Shown here in pieces: positions 1-12,656 of a stretch of DNA of 64,000 bases (positions within the stretch are counted from its first letter, which is position 1; each line of letters opens with the position of its first letter). The position numbers and the translations under genes were made by a program. The stretch lies in the NCBI GenBank assembly GCA_003184365.1, contig NKYR01000060.1:62001-126000 (forward strand), in the 5' to 3' direction. The notes beneath the pieces were generated by a model that was not told the origin of the DNA, searched no databases, and worked only from the letters and a program-made list of their open reading frames with translations. The DNA comes from Evernia prunastri. Its lineage: Eukaryota > Ascomycota > Lecanoromycetes > Lecanorales > Parmeliaceae.

Positions 1-39
1 TATATACATTTCCGAACGAGGAGCCGTCGAGGATGGCGA

Positions 40-1788
40 TCACTTTACCCATGATTTAGCGCACCCTCCATGCATTATCTCGAGTCGCAACATTATAGAA
101 CAAGGCTGCATTCCTTGCCGGCAATCATCCTCGCATTGTTGTTCAATGGCCCGCAGAACTTGATCTCTCCGAGCCTTGAGCTCATCGACGATCTTCAACT
201 CGGCTTTGGCAGAGAACAGTGGAACGACTTGATCGATGGCAATTTTGGATTCGATCGCTGCCTGCGTCGTCTCAATTTTTCCAGAATCAGCCTCTTGTGC
301 GCGACCCTTCAAAGAAAGGATCTTGTGCTCTGCTCTAGGTGAAAATGGTCCTGTAAGACCAGATCTTTGCTTTTTGTGGGGTGGTTTGTGATCATGATAC
401 TTTGCGTCACCTGCTCCGAGTAATTTGATCTGGCTAACTGGTGGTGAAGAGTTTCGTCGTTTGATTAGTGTGTGATTGTCCGTGCTGGCAGCTATAGAGT
501 CTGACGGCAGAATTGGCCGTGTGGATGGTTCAAGCTTTATATTTATTGGTGGAGTACACGCCTGGGAACGGTAAGAAGGTGACTCTGGACTGGTACGTTG
601 AGTGCGAAATCTACAAAAAAAAACATCAGTACATTGAGTGGGAGGTAAGAAAGGGCAAGGTTTCTTTCAGCCCAGACCGTACCAACTTTGAAAGCATGGA
701 TTGAATGATAGAAACAACAGGTTGAGAAGTCGATGGCTTCACGAAACAGCAGGTTTACAAGAAATTTTTGGTAAAACCAAGACTTACGCTGTTGTAAACC
801 TGCATTCCCTGCCAAACTTCTCGCATTGGACGCACTTTGGCTCCGCAGGATCGCACTTTATCTTCTTCTCTCTGCAAGTAGTGCATGCAATTGCAAGACG
901 CTTGCGCGGCTTGCCGGCCTTTGTGACACCCCACTGCGCATTGACCTCTTCGCCATCAATGATCTTTTTACAAGTTGTGCCGTCCTCATATACCCAGCTG
1001 GGGCCTTGTCCTGGCACGTCTGCTTCTCCCACCACGCGCGCCATTGGCTTGACGCTATTTTCCACGGCTTGGGGGCTTCTTTCGTGGCTCTGTATAGGGG
1101 CCGAAGGCATGTCGTAGTTGCCGGGATGCTCCTGGTAGTACTGAACGGCAAGGTTCATCGGGATCACCTGTTGAGACTGCGGAACATTCAACGGAGGAGT
1201 TCTGTGGGATTGGGGAGGATTTGACGGTGGGGCATGATAGTTTTGTTGCGCAACAGGGTACGAAATTTGGGGCGGTCGTTCGGTGTAGGCTGAATAAGAG
1301 GCTGGGTAGGAAGTGGCGCCAGAGCCTTGGTGAGAACTGTACGGTGATGGTGGAGGCTGCCGGCCCAAAGGGCTATCCCGAAGATCTTCTCTTCGCCCAT
1401 TGATGCTGATCAAGGTCTGGAGCTGCGGAGGTAACTGGGGCTGAGAAAAGCTGCTTTGATAGGGGTACTGTGGAACGGGAGTTGGTTGGTCAGGGACTGA
1501 TCGAGGAGCGGAGTGCAGACTCGAACGCCTTTGGGACGGGTTGGCATCGTGCTGCTGTGGGTACTGAGATGGCTGGATATTCGAGGTCGGCGGGGAAAAG
1601 AGTTGGCGAACGGGTGGCAGTTGCTCATGGGGGGAAGACCTCGGCTGTGCACTATACGCAGGGCTGGTTTTCTCCGGCGGCCTTCTCGACTGGCTTATAG
1701 TATTGTATCGCATCGGTTCTGTAAAACCAGGACTGGTGTCACTGCCAAACTGTAACCTATCTGGCGGAGGAAGTTGGTAGGTCGTCAT
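40..1788 (-). CDS. Zn(II)2Cys6 transcription factor, two exons
   Basis: Nuclear DNA-binding regulator. Exons 788-1788 and 40-610 join across a GTAAGT...TGTAG intron (611-787) and give 523 residues. The Zn cluster is at about residues 302-329 with C-X2-C-X6-C-X6-C-X2-C-X6-C spacing. It follows a roughly 300-residue Pro/Gln/Ser-rich disordered region and is preceded by a basic GKPRKR stretch. The second exon encodes a Ser/Pro-rich segment and then a charged helical C-terminus rich in Lys, Glu and Ala. A central Zn cluster after a long disordered N-terminus recalls the RosA/NosA developmental regulators of Aspergillus; that is from memory and the subfamily is not proven. No fungal-specific middle homology domain is seen. 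Start: the ATG at 1788 is chosen, but the frame stays open upstream to 2136 with another ATG at 1890, so the N-terminus is uncertain. Confidence 0.8.
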
Positions 1789-4700
1789 GTTCGTCCGCGT
1801 TTCATCGATGGGAAGTTGCTGCTGCTCAGGCTCTTTGCCATCGAGAATGGGTAGAATTCTACCAAATGGTCCGATATAAGTTCGTGACATAGGATCATCA
1901 GGAAATCGAACGGCGGGCAAAGGTCTGAGAGACAGTATATGTCTTCCTTTACGATTGCCCGATTCTTCCAACGACGGTTCACCCACGAGTCGCAAGATGA
2001 TCGCTAAGAATATCGCTGCTCTGCAGGATGCGGGGAACGGCTCATTCTTCGTAATGTCGATAACGTGCAAGCTGAAATCTTCTAGTCGTGATCGTCGTGA
2101 GTTCCGTCTTGAGTCTACCGCATGGAAGCAAACCAAAACAGCTCCAGAAGCGTCTCGTAGAGCATCATCTAGTCATCTTGATGGCGAAAAGTGCGGACGA
2201 TGTGACACCAACTTCTGCTCCTATGAGAGGCAGCTTTACCTTTTCTTGTCCGCCAAAGAAGAGTGCGGCGGAGCGGGGAGATAGGCAGTCACTGGTCCTC
2301 CTGCTACTGCAGTGAAAGATAGGTGGGATGAAAAGAAGCAAGCACGCTGTGAAGATATGGCCCAGAAGAAAGAAAAATTGGAAAAATTGAGCCGTTTGAA
2401 AATCTCCGTGCAAGGTACCAGATGAGCGGGTCAAGGCTAAGCAAGTACGGAGTAGCAAAATTAATGACTTGCTTTGCACTTTCAAGGTTGCCTACATGCT
2501 ACTGCATATGCAGCTTGCACGAAAAGTGCAATTATTCACGAGATCTTTGTGTGGCGATGCGGGCGAAGAGAGCTAGGTAGGCAATAATAAATTAATAATA
2601 GGTACGGTAGTTGAGCACCTGCACAGTAAAAGTAGGCATGCCTGGTATGGGAATTGAGAAGCATAGAGTTATTAGGTTACCCCACAGCGCACCGGTAGCT
2701 TACTTCCGACCGGCGACCCAAGGAAGGAGAAAAGATTTATTGGGGGCAAGATTTGGGCGAGATATTGACAAGGTGCAGAATCTGTGGTGCGAGGGTCGTA
2801 TATCGACATCGGGGAAAATAGGAAATCATAAGGTATGGTTCAGTTTACATCTCATAATAATACCTAATTGCTTGTACTCTAATGTAATAAAATGAAAAAA
2901 TGAGAGAGTGAATAATACCTAGGTAATGGCCATACTCTCAAGTACTTTTATTTTGATTTTAGTTTTGACAAGGATGAGAATTCCTTTTCCTTTCTACCTA
3001 AGGTACTCTAAGGTAAGGTAGTTACCGTTTTGTCATTTGATGATCTCCGTTTAGTCTACAGCGCCTCTTATTAGTCCTGACGATCCTCTCTTTCTGAGGT
3101 ACCTGTAGTCCTGTACAGGCTGTACGACGTAAGAGTGGTCTCTGCTGCTTCGGGTCCCGGTGTCTTTGAAAGTCTACCTACCTACTTTATCTATCACCCA
3201 ATAAATCTAGCGGCTTAGCCCCAGTACACTTGGTTAACTGCGGTCTGCGGATCTCATCCATCTCCCTGAAAAGAAGAAAAAGAAAAAGGAAAAGAAAAGA
3301 GAAAGGGCAAAAGGAAAAAAAACCCGCCATTTTATAATGCGATGATGCGGTCTGCTGTGGCCCGTAAACCGAGTAACTCTACCTTAAGGCTAACTTATGC
3401 TAGTACCACCAACATTGATGATAGCATCATCTAACACACTACGCGGCCTTTAGACCTAGCCACCATTACTCCTGTACCTGCGCTAAGACAAGAACTCATG
3501 GCTCGATATATCTCACCGTAGATACCGAGTTCTCAATGATAAATTGATAAACATGACGGACAAATGCTTTTTGACGATACTTTTACTTTCCCGACTTTCC
3601 ACTCATCCTGCATCAAGACCGGTGCGCTTGTACCAGTGCGCCGCCTCTTATTCATTCAAAGCGTCCCATGGAGAGCGCTCATTCACATGAATTTCCTCAT
3701 CCATCCCGGCGTAAAATGATTAGGGTATCAGTCTTTGCGTGTTGCGTCCTCCTCGCTGTGCTCTGCCTGAGCTATGCATATTGTACCCTCAACGCGGATT
3801 TTGGGGGGAAGTTGTTCGGATTTTTGAGTCATCGAGTTTAGATGCATGCGCACAGGTGATCGCGGCTCGTCCGATCTCCGCCTAGAAGTTTGTAAATTAG
3901 ACATCGTTGCGAATGCGAAGCGATTTTCATATACGCGCTTCTTCACGGCTCCACGGTTCCAAGATTTCAAGATTGACATCGCAAATGATCGACATCGGCT
4001 GGAGGCTGAGACCGAAACCTTACCTCACCATGGCACCTGATTGGTACAGTTCAAGTTGCAGCGGAGAATTACTGGTCGCCGTAATGCATGGGTCATTGAA
4101 AAGCACCGGGTACAGGCGTTCCCAATTTCCCATGTTCTGCAAGTAGCCGCGCCTGTGATCAAACGTTGAGCAAACCCAGCCGCCAGGATGATCCTCCGTC
4201 ATCATCACTAAAGGGTAATGCTCATAACGGGTGAGATCACGCATAGAGTTCTTTCAGGATCTGCACAGCATCCTGGAACGCTCCCCAATCCCCTTTTAAC
4301 GACTACCTAATCCCTCATGGTGGTCCCACTGTTCGCTTTCGCTCATGGTAGGCTCTTTCGTCACTCAGAACTCTTTCAACTTCTCCCGCGAGGAAGGGTC
4401 GACTAATTGCCAGACGGCAGTTTACTTTTACACCCACAGACCTGAGCATATGAACGCGAAGATAGCGAAAGTATGTTTTCATCAGGGTTTCAAGTATTGG
4501 CCGCTAATGCGTCATTCCTGCGTTGTCGAATTGGCGGCACTGTTTCCTGCAGCAAATACTCGTATCGCAATGACGAAGTCAAATGCGCCAATTCGCCAGT
4601 TTGCGAGCGTGCCTGAACCGAGTAAGACCGATTACTCATCAATTGGTGATAAATCTTGATGATTGAAAACCCTCGTCTTCATCCTCCGAGGAAGTAGAGA

Positions 4701-5360
4701 TTTTCTCCGGTGGTGTCAGTTGGCATTCGCCTCTGTGTACCTTGGCGAATAGGTAGACGTGGCAATATGCAGGTTCATGCAGGGTGAAGCTAGCCTCATA
4801 CAATTTGAGCGCGGAGGGCGAGAGAGCTGGAGATCAGATCTCTAAGCTTCAGTGTAATGGCGTCAGACCTTTTCGCGTATTCACCAGGGGAAGATGAGAG
4901 TCTCTAGTGGGCCTGCCACGAGCAGGGTATCCGTGATGACGTGGAAAGCTAAGGATCAATATCTGGACCGTGCTTCTGACGAGAGACTGTACTTGTAACG
5001 AAGACGACGACGAGCCCCCAGGTCCAGTGCTCCACGTTCTTCTCGAGTAGTACGTAGAAGTAAGCTGGAACCAGAGCGGGCAACTTCTAGAGCAAGTATT
5101 ATTTGCTCTATTGTTTTTTACGCATCAGGTAGATTGGTAAAAGAAACCACACTTGAAAGTGAGTGAGACGGCAGGTGCAGGGACTATGCACAATTACAGC
5201 CGAAAAAGAGAAGGCTGTATGCATAGTAGGAGGGTAGGAGAATTTGCGGGTGTTTCTATACCTCAGCCAACGCTAAAAAAAATACCGATAGTAAGGTTAC
5301 AAGCCGGCTGCGCTAGATTTGTATGGGGGTCCCACCAAAATAAGGCTCGGCCTCCTTACA
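1789..5360. other. gene-poor region
   Basis: About 3.5 kb with no open frame I can assign. Short ORFs here (up to about 105 codons) lack recognisable motifs and overlap on both strands. It holds AT-rich stretches, repeated TACCTA/TAGGTA-type short words and a purine-rich tract of A and G at about 3268-3321. The promoter of the Zn-cluster gene should lie at its left end. Confidence 0.5.
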
Positions 5361-5411
5361 ACCTCGCTGTCGGTCTCCCTCGCTGTCGGTCTTCCTCGCT
5401 GTCGACCTCGC
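5361..5411. repeat. short tandem repeat CCTCGCTGTCGGTCT x3
   Basis: Three consecutive imperfect copies of a 15-16 bp unit beginning CCTCGCTGTCG. The inverse word CGACAGCGAGG occurs at 6114-6124, on the far side of the broken ORF at 5547-6120. The two could be the inner ends of a decayed mobile element, but the match is only 11 bp. Confidence 0.55.
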
Positions 5412-5546
5412 CGCTGGGGCTATTTGTATAATGGAAGTCCCCGCCTTCCCAAGGTATACAGGGTGGAAACGAGACTCACCGCCGTCGGATCTGGAGATTT
5501 CCACGGGGAAGGCGATTTCATTGGTGGTGTTACTATGTAGTCTAAA

Positions 5547-6120
5547 TTAATCCTCCGCTTCCTCCTCATCGTTCAGACGACTCCGCCTCGCTGGCGCCTC
5601 TAGCCGGGCTATGTTATGCCCGTCGCCGGCGAGCTCCTTCAGGGCCTCTTGAACCCCTTGTTGACGAATAGGCCCGGTCATCTGCCTTAACATCGCCACT
5701 CACTGGGCGGAAATGCGCTCCCTTACATCGTCCTCCCAATTCACCGTGCCCGCCTCCAAATCGTAGAACTTGGCCTTGATCTCGTATAGGAAGGGGGGGA
5801 GGAAGGGAGGTAGAGGGCTTCGAAGGCGACGGCGACCTGGACGCGTCAGAATACGTGGGGCGACTCCACTCGCTGTCGCTAGGATCACTGTCATCCTCCT
5901 CCTGATTGAGTGCCATATCCTCGTCAGAGTACGCGTCCGGGGCGGAACGATCGATGCCCTCGGGGTTGCTACCGTATCAATCCAACTCCTCCTGAGTATC
6001 CTCGAAGCCCCCGATCTGAAAAGGCTGGCGAACCCAGCGATCTTGAGAGAGCATAGTGGACGGCGGGGTGGAGGGCGGGGTGGAGTTGTGGATAGCTTCA
6101 AAAAATAGGTGGGCGACAGC
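5547..6120 (-). pseudogene. broken transposon-type ORF, acidic/Ser-Pro-rich
   Basis: One minus-strand reading can be followed from about 6120 to a TAA at 5547, but it is interrupted by an in-frame TGA near 5977, a frameshift in the Pro/Leu-rich run near 5790-5810, and a second TGA near 5698. The readable protein starts with a Ser-Thr-Pro linker, then has an acidic segment (EEDDSDPSDSE), a Ser-Pro-rich stretch, a helical part (YEIKAKFYDLEAGTVNWEDD) and an acidic C-terminus ending DEEEAED. Both TGAs could come from CGA by C-to-T change. No known domain is recognised. The short charged layout resembles passenger ORFs of fungal DNA transposons; this is inference. Confidence 0.55.
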
Positions 6121-6495
6121 GAGGTATGGGGATGATGGGTGGAGCATGTAAGTGTGCTGCTCAAATTACTATGGGAGCGCCTTACTAATCAGAGCAGTGC
6201 GGCTATACCGGCCTAATATCTCCCCGGTAATATTACCGTGGGGTTGGCTGAGGTTTAGAAGCACCCGAATTATTCTGCAACGGCTTCTCAACTTTGATCA
6301 CTACCCGCGTTCTGTTATCTTGTCAGGTACTTCCCGCAACTGCTGCACTTTCTGAAAGGCATCTAGATCCTTGCCATCCTTGCCATTTTGAGAATAGGAA
6401 TTGTGATTGCTCTTGCGACGCCACCAGTACCAATATCAGATTATTCTCAACGAGGCTGGTCCCAAACGACCAGGTTCTCAAGAGCGAGAGAGCAG

Positions 6496-7598
6496 ATGGG
6501 TGGGCATGCTTTCACTGCGAGCGGCCAATCGAAACTGTCGACTCCGCGAATGCCTCCGGATGTTTATTTCATGCTACGAAATCACTACTTGCATCTTCTC
6601 TCGAGTTTCTATATCCAATTTGCAACGCCGATCGAGGCGCCGGAAAAAGCATCGTACGGTGATATTGACATCCTCGTCTCGCTACCAAAATCCACCTTCA
6701 TCTCAACCGAATCTCTCGCAAAAGCGCTGGGAGCGGAGAGAATATTTTCCATTCCCCAATCCCCTACCACGTCCTTTGCTCTCCCGTATCCCAACCAACC
6801 GAACAAATATGTTCAACTCGACGTGCATCTCTCTCCGCCCGAAACCTTCCACTGGCAACTTTTTCATCAGTCTCACGGCGACCTATGGAACCTGCTTGGA
6901 ACGGCCATCCGCCCATTTGGTCTTACATCCAACAATGCAGGCCTAGGTACGTTGTACTTTCTAGTGAAAATCTCCTTAATTGTGACCTGACAGAGATATA
7001 ACTGGGGAACCTTTACTTTCAGACGTATCTTGGGGCTCACTAGTCTCACTCGAAAGAGAAATACTGATTCTGAAATCGTGAAGATCTGCGCATCGGTGAA
7101 ATCGAAAATTTGAACCGGAAGAGGTCTTTGCTCTCCTTGACGTGCGATCCTGGTGCGGTACTGGAGTTTCTTGGCCTCGATACGGACGCCTATAAGCGCC
7201 CTTTTGAGAGCGTCGAGACCATGTTTAATTATGTCTGCGGATGCCGATTTTTCAGTAACGAGAGGTATGTGAAGAGTGATCTGAAGGCTAATGATCGGAA
7301 GAGGATGGCACAGAGGGAATTGTATAGGGTATTTCTAGAGGACTGGCTACCTGAAAATGCGCACTTGGTTGGACAGCAGAAGAAGGAAAACGCACAGCTT
7401 TCGCGCGCTGGCGTCCTGGAAGAATCATTGAACAGATTTGGGAAAAGAGAAGAATACAATGTACGAGTTGGAATGTGGAGAATGGAGAGAGAGGAGCTAC
7501 TGGCAAAGCAAGCAGGACGGCAGGAACGGAAGGCGTGTGCAGCGGAATTAGAGGAATATGCATCTGCATGGGTGAGATGGCTGGACCGCAATGCGTGA
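6496..7598 (+). CDS. nucleotidyltransferase-fold-like protein
   Basis: Exons 6496-6946 and 7084-7598 join at GTACGT...GAAG (intron 6947-7083) and give 321 residues. The N-terminal half contains GDIDILV about 53 residues in and, 40 residues later, YVQLDVH. This Asp-X-Asp plus downstream Asp pattern is typical of the polymerase-beta-like nucleotidyltransferase fold. The C-terminal half is helical and charged, with FLGLD and an RFF-containing segment, and matches my memory of a conserved fungal protein of unknown role. The substrate is unknown. The ATG at 6496 is the first in frame, yet the frame reads plausible conserved-looking sequence upstream to 6388 with no ATG, so a 5' exon may be missing. 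A possible acceptor CCACCAG lies near 6420. Confidence 0.65.
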
Positions 7599-7802
7599 GA
7601 TAAAGTATTGGCCCTCTATATAGGTGGTTAAAACGGTACTTTTCCACGATTATGCATGCTTTCGTGAGGCGTCATCTGTTAAAAATTGCTCAAATCCTGT
7701 GTATCAATCGATCGTCTCGTTCCGTGTTCTCGCATCGAAGGCAGCAAGCCCACCTCTTTAGACTCTTGTTCGTTTCATCCTGTCTTATCTCTACAACCCA
7801 GC

Positions 7803-9706
7803 TTAGCACCCGCCTAGTAAGTCAGCCAATCCCTCGCATGGGGCGAACCCTGTTGTACCCATCTCCTCGATATCATCTAGGCTCTTTCTTTCCCAGAAAT
7901 CTTTCACTCCATTAACGAATCGCCTACTCATCTTCTCAACTTCGGGCTCGTCCACAGCTGCGAAACAGATCCTGAAGTACGCCCAACTCAGCTTGTCCCT
8001 AATCTCATCTGTCGGAGCGAATATGGAACCGGGCGCAACCAGCACCAGGTACTTCTTCGAGGTCAAATGGACCCATAGCCCTTTTGCAAGCTTGGCGGGG
8101 GTAGTTCTATTCCAGAGGGGATGGGACGGAAAATTGATATGGACCCTGACCGACATTAGCCCCAAGACAAAACGAAGTGCTCAGAACAAGGGGAACTGAC
8201 CATACGAACATGCCTCCAAGCGGCCATATGAAATCAAAAAGAGTGACTTTGTTGACGACGCTCCATTCGTTTTCGAGGCTAATGCAGCGGCCAAAGTCAA
8301 TTAGCTCTTTACCTTCTTCAAGAATTGAGCACATGGTCTGCATCCTGCGCTCATAATTTCCACGCAGGCCTTGAAGCCAGCGGACCCAGCCGTCAACTTG
8401 CCATCCGTCATGGCTCTTTCCACCGCCACGGCCACGCTTAGGATCATGAGGGCCCATTATGAGCTCGGCGACCATGGATTGAACAAAGCCAGAAGGTTGC
8501 TGGGTTGACGTTTCGGTAATCCGGAGCAGACGTTCACAGAGGTTTGGTTGGGTTGTTATCCAGCCAAGGCGGCAACCGGGTGCGACAGTCTTGGAGAACG
8601 TATCGAGACGGACTACGCGGCCTTGGTAGTCAACGGAGAGATAGCTAGGAACGAGGGAGTCGAGAAATGGAAACCCGGAAGATTTTTGCAGTTTTGATTG
8701 ATCTAGGTCGAGGTTATCAGAATGAGCGTCAGCAACAGGCCGACCTCGGTGGATGAGCGAAGATTCTTTAGCCGAAGGATATTGGAGATACCAGTATGGG
8801 TCGTCTTCGATAATTACTACGTCAAATTTAACACACACAGCGTAGATGTCCTTGCGGCGTTGGATACTGAGAGTCCCGGAAGTCGGATTCTGACCGATTC
8901 TGCGCTTCCGGTGAGTTCAATCTCAATCAAAAATCACATTTGGGATCTCACGTAACAGTATAAATCATGTGCGGTCTTTTCCCCCTGCCCTTGTCCCAAT
9001 TTTCTAGGACGTCAAGCAATCCACCTTTGCCGTGGGCTGTCATTCCCTCGTCATCAATCGCAACAGGAACGATGTTTAGTCCCCGCGGCTTCGCAGCCTG
9101 TATTGCATTCATGTAGCAAAACTCTTCAACTAGCAATCCCTCTCGATGTCCAATCCAATCTCTATCTTCATTCCATGTATTGCTCAGTGCGTCTATTGCC
9201 TTGCAGAATCCATCCGTCGCACCACACGTCAAAATGATCTCAGGACCTCCGGCGTATGGCACGTTTGGATGAAGGTTCTCGGTGGTAAATTGGCGGAGAA
9301 AGCTATAGAGAGGAGGATACCCTTGAGCTGTGCCATATTGAAGCGCGGTCTTAAGATCGATTTTGCGAAGTACATTTTGGTTATCTGACGTCTTTGGGAC
9401 GACGACTCGAGACGTGGACGAGTTATTTGAGAAAGTGGCTTTAGATACCAGGTCAGAGAGAGGGTCAACGGGCTTGTTGGGTGTAGGAGTGAAGCGTTGG
9501 GGTAGAGCGGCGGCAGCTTCGAGTGTATCGAAGGGGAAATAGTTGTTATTTGGAAGGCCTCCAGCCAAGTTGCCAATGCCCGGAATTTTGAAATATTTAT
9601 AGAAATCTTTGACGTTGCTCACGGATCGGTTTGCAGTGACCTTTGAATAATGATGGCTCAGATCAATGGGTTCTGGCCGGCCGTCGGTATTTATTGCTTC
9701 TTCCAT
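7803..9706 (-). CDS. PLP-dependent aminotransferase, Aro8/KAT type
   Basis: Class I/II aminotransferase transferring amino groups between aromatic or alpha-aminoadipate-type amino acids and 2-oxo acids in the cytosol. Exons 8952-9706, 8201-8899 and 7803-8145 give 598 residues. Visible family marks are the substrate-side AGGLPNNNYFPF near residue 49, TCGATDGF in the PLP phosphate pocket, GQNPTSGTLS, IIEDDPYWYL with the Asp that contacts the pyridine nitrogen, and DTFSKTVAPGCRLGW with the PLP-binding Lys. Splices fall exactly at V-T-I-GQNP and GGMFVW-VHINF, restoring family sequence. It is longer than bacterial relatives (about 400-450) because of fungal insertions such as a Gly/Lys-rich loop. 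It is divergent from the LCCL gene at 10241. Confidence 0.93.
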
Positions 9707-10240
9707 GTTCGACAGTGAAATGGCAGGAAACCCGATATAGGTACCGAATGAGACTGCTCAATACTGCAACAAACAAAAAGTTGAAGCAATCGACAACATG
9801 CTGATTCTGGGGTTAATTATGATCGCGATGCCTATCAATAATAATGTGTAGTGCTTGGTAATGCAATTCGCATGACGCTGATAAGTACTCCGTACTATAT
9901 ACGAGTACGATTAAACCAATCGGAGATACGGGCCTTCCTTCGGAAATGCTTACTCTTATTAATGTTGCGGTCAAGTCTTATGGACGACGACCGTATGCTT
10001 GCTTGATCACTCTTTCCTTTCGTCTGTCATTTCCATCTCTGCTCGAATATACTACTTGTTTGAAGATGCGCTGCTCCAATCTCCTATTTTGATCTGGTCG
10101 AGTCCACTTTCCGGAGCATGCAGGTAACTTGCGCGACTCTTACCAGAGCCCATCTTAGCAGTAGGCCATCAAACGTCCTTCTCGAGCGAAAGCAGCTAAT
10201 AACACTGCAGAATTCCATTCGTGTACTTCCTCAAATCTCC
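9707..10240. promoter_or_regulatory. divergent intergenic region
   Basis: 534 bp shared upstream region between the aminotransferase (-) and the LCCL protein (+). It carries a TACTCCGTACTA-type stretch near 9886 and pyrimidine-rich sequence near 10010-10060 ahead of the plus-strand gene. No specific operator can be supported. Confidence 0.4.
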
Positions 10241-12216
10241 ATGGGACCCGAAGACCACAATGGTGACGCCGAAAACGGCGCTCTGCTTGGTGAACAACCT
10301 TCCTGGCAGTATGAAGAGCGGGATGATGGACCTGAAGCATCTACGCCTGGGGGATCGGACATGCATATGCAGTCGGGGCCGTCAGACACCGGAGATAGAC
10401 AATTCCCCCTCCCGGTCTGGCTGCGCGAGTCATCAAAGTCTTTTCACTGGAGATGGGTGCCCCTTCAAGTTCGGCAAGCTGCTCGAGCGGTCGTAGCCTG
10501 GTCTAGAGGACCGGATCCGCCTCAAATACAGAAGATCACGCCTTTCTTCCCATCAATACAGGAAGCAGCGGCAAGGCTTATTGACAATCAGCTACCAAAG
10601 CGAAGACACAAGGCTGTTTTACTGGCGTTCTTTTACTTCTGCTGGCTCTTGACCTTTGTTCTAGTGCTGAACCATTCTGCACAAGCTGGCAACATCGAAG
10701 GTTACGGCCAACCACAACCAATCTGGTGTGGAGCTAGCTTCTGGTGAGCCGTTTTTCAGATCTTGGGATGCTCGATACTGATTGCAGTAGGAATCCCGGC
10801 AACAGCTGTGGTCTGAACGGAAATAGATGTCGCCCTTTTGACAATGCCACCCTCGCTTTCAGATGTCCTGCTAATTGCAAGGCTGTGAAGGTACTGAACC
10901 CACATGCAGTAGGTGATCAGGAGATCAATTATCAATCCTTTGTGATTGGAGGTCCAAACGCTTTTGAAGAAAACTCCACTATCCCGGACACCGTCTATCG
11001 CGGTGACTCGTTTATATGTCAAGCAGCCATACATTCGGGTCTCGTTGGCAATGATAAAGGCGGCTGCGGTGTCGCGCTTCTCTCCGGCGAGCAAAGTAAC
11101 TTCACATCCACAAACCGGCATGGGATCCAGAGTATTCGATTTGATTCAAGTTTTCCCAAGTCCTTTACGTTTGTCTCCGGACTCTCATCGAAGTGCGTAA
11201 GAGATCTGCGCTGGCCGCTCCTCGCCGTAACCTGCGGATTCACCACCATCCTATCCCTATGCACGACCTCCCCACCGGTCTTCTTCTGCTCGGTATTTAC
11301 CATGCTTTTTTTCCATGTCGGGCTTGTCTCCGATCCGCCAATCCAGTCCGACTACGCCTCGCTCACTTCAATTATCATTGGCCGTTTCCTACCAGCAGCA
11401 TTTGTTGCCTTCGTCATATATCGATTCTCTGTCAAGCCTCAACAAACAGGTTTGACCGCCAACATCGAGAGAACAATCCTATGGCTTGGAGGAGCGTGGG
11501 TTGGGGGCCTCAACAATTACACGTTTGCCTTCATTCCATTACAACGCTTAACTCCCCACGACCTCCAAGCGCAAGCTGGAGCCAAACTTGCTTTGGTCCT
11601 CGTCGTACTCGTTATTTTCACCATTGCGCTCGGCCAGGTCTGGTATCTGCGGCTTGAAGGACGCTTCCCTCGCTACCTAGCCATCTACTCCATTTTCGTA
11701 GTTTTCTTACTCCTCTGCGTCGCTCTACCTCCTCTCAATCTGCGCATTCACCACTATGTATTAGCCCTCCTACTGCTGCCGGGTACGCGCCCGCAGACAA
11801 GGCCAGGCTTGCTCTACCAGGGAATTCTTGTGGGTCTGTTCATCAACGGCGTCGCGCGCTGGGGCTTTGATTCTATAATGCAGACAACGGTGGATCTACG
11901 TGGTGACGGACAAGTAGGCTCGCTTCTGCCCAGCATTCCAGCGCCAGTACTCGGCTCATCCAACATCACTTTTGCATGGGGTCGGCCCCCGCACCCGTAT
12001 GATGGAGTCAGCGTGCTTGTGAATGATGTTGAAAGGCATCGATGGTACTACGGCGAGGGAGATCCTTCGCAGACGTTCTACAGGAGTGATGAGATGGAGA
12101 AAAAGTATTTCCGATTTGCATACATGAGTGGAAGCGAGACTGGGGATTTCACAAAAGCAGGCATATGGGAAACAGATGGCGGCTTCAAAGAGATGGAGCC
12201 AGGGCCAAGTAAGTAG
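10241..12216 (+). CDS. LCCL domain-containing multispanning membrane protein
   Basis: Exons 10241-10743 and 10788-12216 join across a 44-bp intron (GTGAGC...TTGCAG) and give 643 residues. The order is a disordered acidic N-terminus, a first membrane helix at about 125-143 (VLLAFFYFCWLL), then an extracytoplasmic LCCL domain at about 170-285. That domain has NSCGLNGNRC, the Cys-rich FRCPANC and the closing GGCGVALLSGE followed by a FTFVSG-like end. Several further membrane helices follow up to about residue 520, and the C-terminal segment contains aromatic-rich FAWGRPPHPYDG. LCCL domains are presumed ligand- or lipopolysaccharide-binding folds; fungal members sit in the secretory or plasma membrane and their function is unknown. 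Start is the first ATG giving the acidic N-terminus; the frame is open for 41 codons upstream. Confidence 0.9.
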
Positions 12217-12656
12217 AATGGTGTTCATAGATCGCATAGATACAAAAAACTGGCCAAGGCCACAACGAGCCAACTGGAAATTGATTGGAGGCGCCAGGGA
12301 CAGTTACATCAACCCCTATCGGGCGTTTCTTTTTGCATTGAATTTAAGAAATTGATGAAGAGATTCGTTAACATCAACGGTCGAGCACGCCCCAATGCTA
12401 ATTGCGTGACTACGCTTCGTGAATGATTCAAAGTAATGATCGCCTACGCACAAGAGAACAGTAAACCGCCCAACGTACGCATGCTTTTCCAATACCATCA
12501 TGACTAAAATATCGACTTTTTCACATGTAGGCCCAACGCCACCAATAAAACCTTAGGTTATGGCTCTTCGTTCATCCAGGTTAGCCCGTGGGCAGATTCT
12601 TCCAGAGGCTGCACTCCTCATCAGTCACAGATGATTGCCAAAAAGGTCTAATGGGC

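Noticed and set aside
784..1151. Overlapping ORFs opposite the Zn-cluster gene
   Set aside because: They are shadows of a real, spliced coding frame and contain no motif.
4345..4659. 104-codon plus-strand ORF
   Set aside because: No recognisable motif, no splice partners, and composition like the surrounding non-coding DNA.
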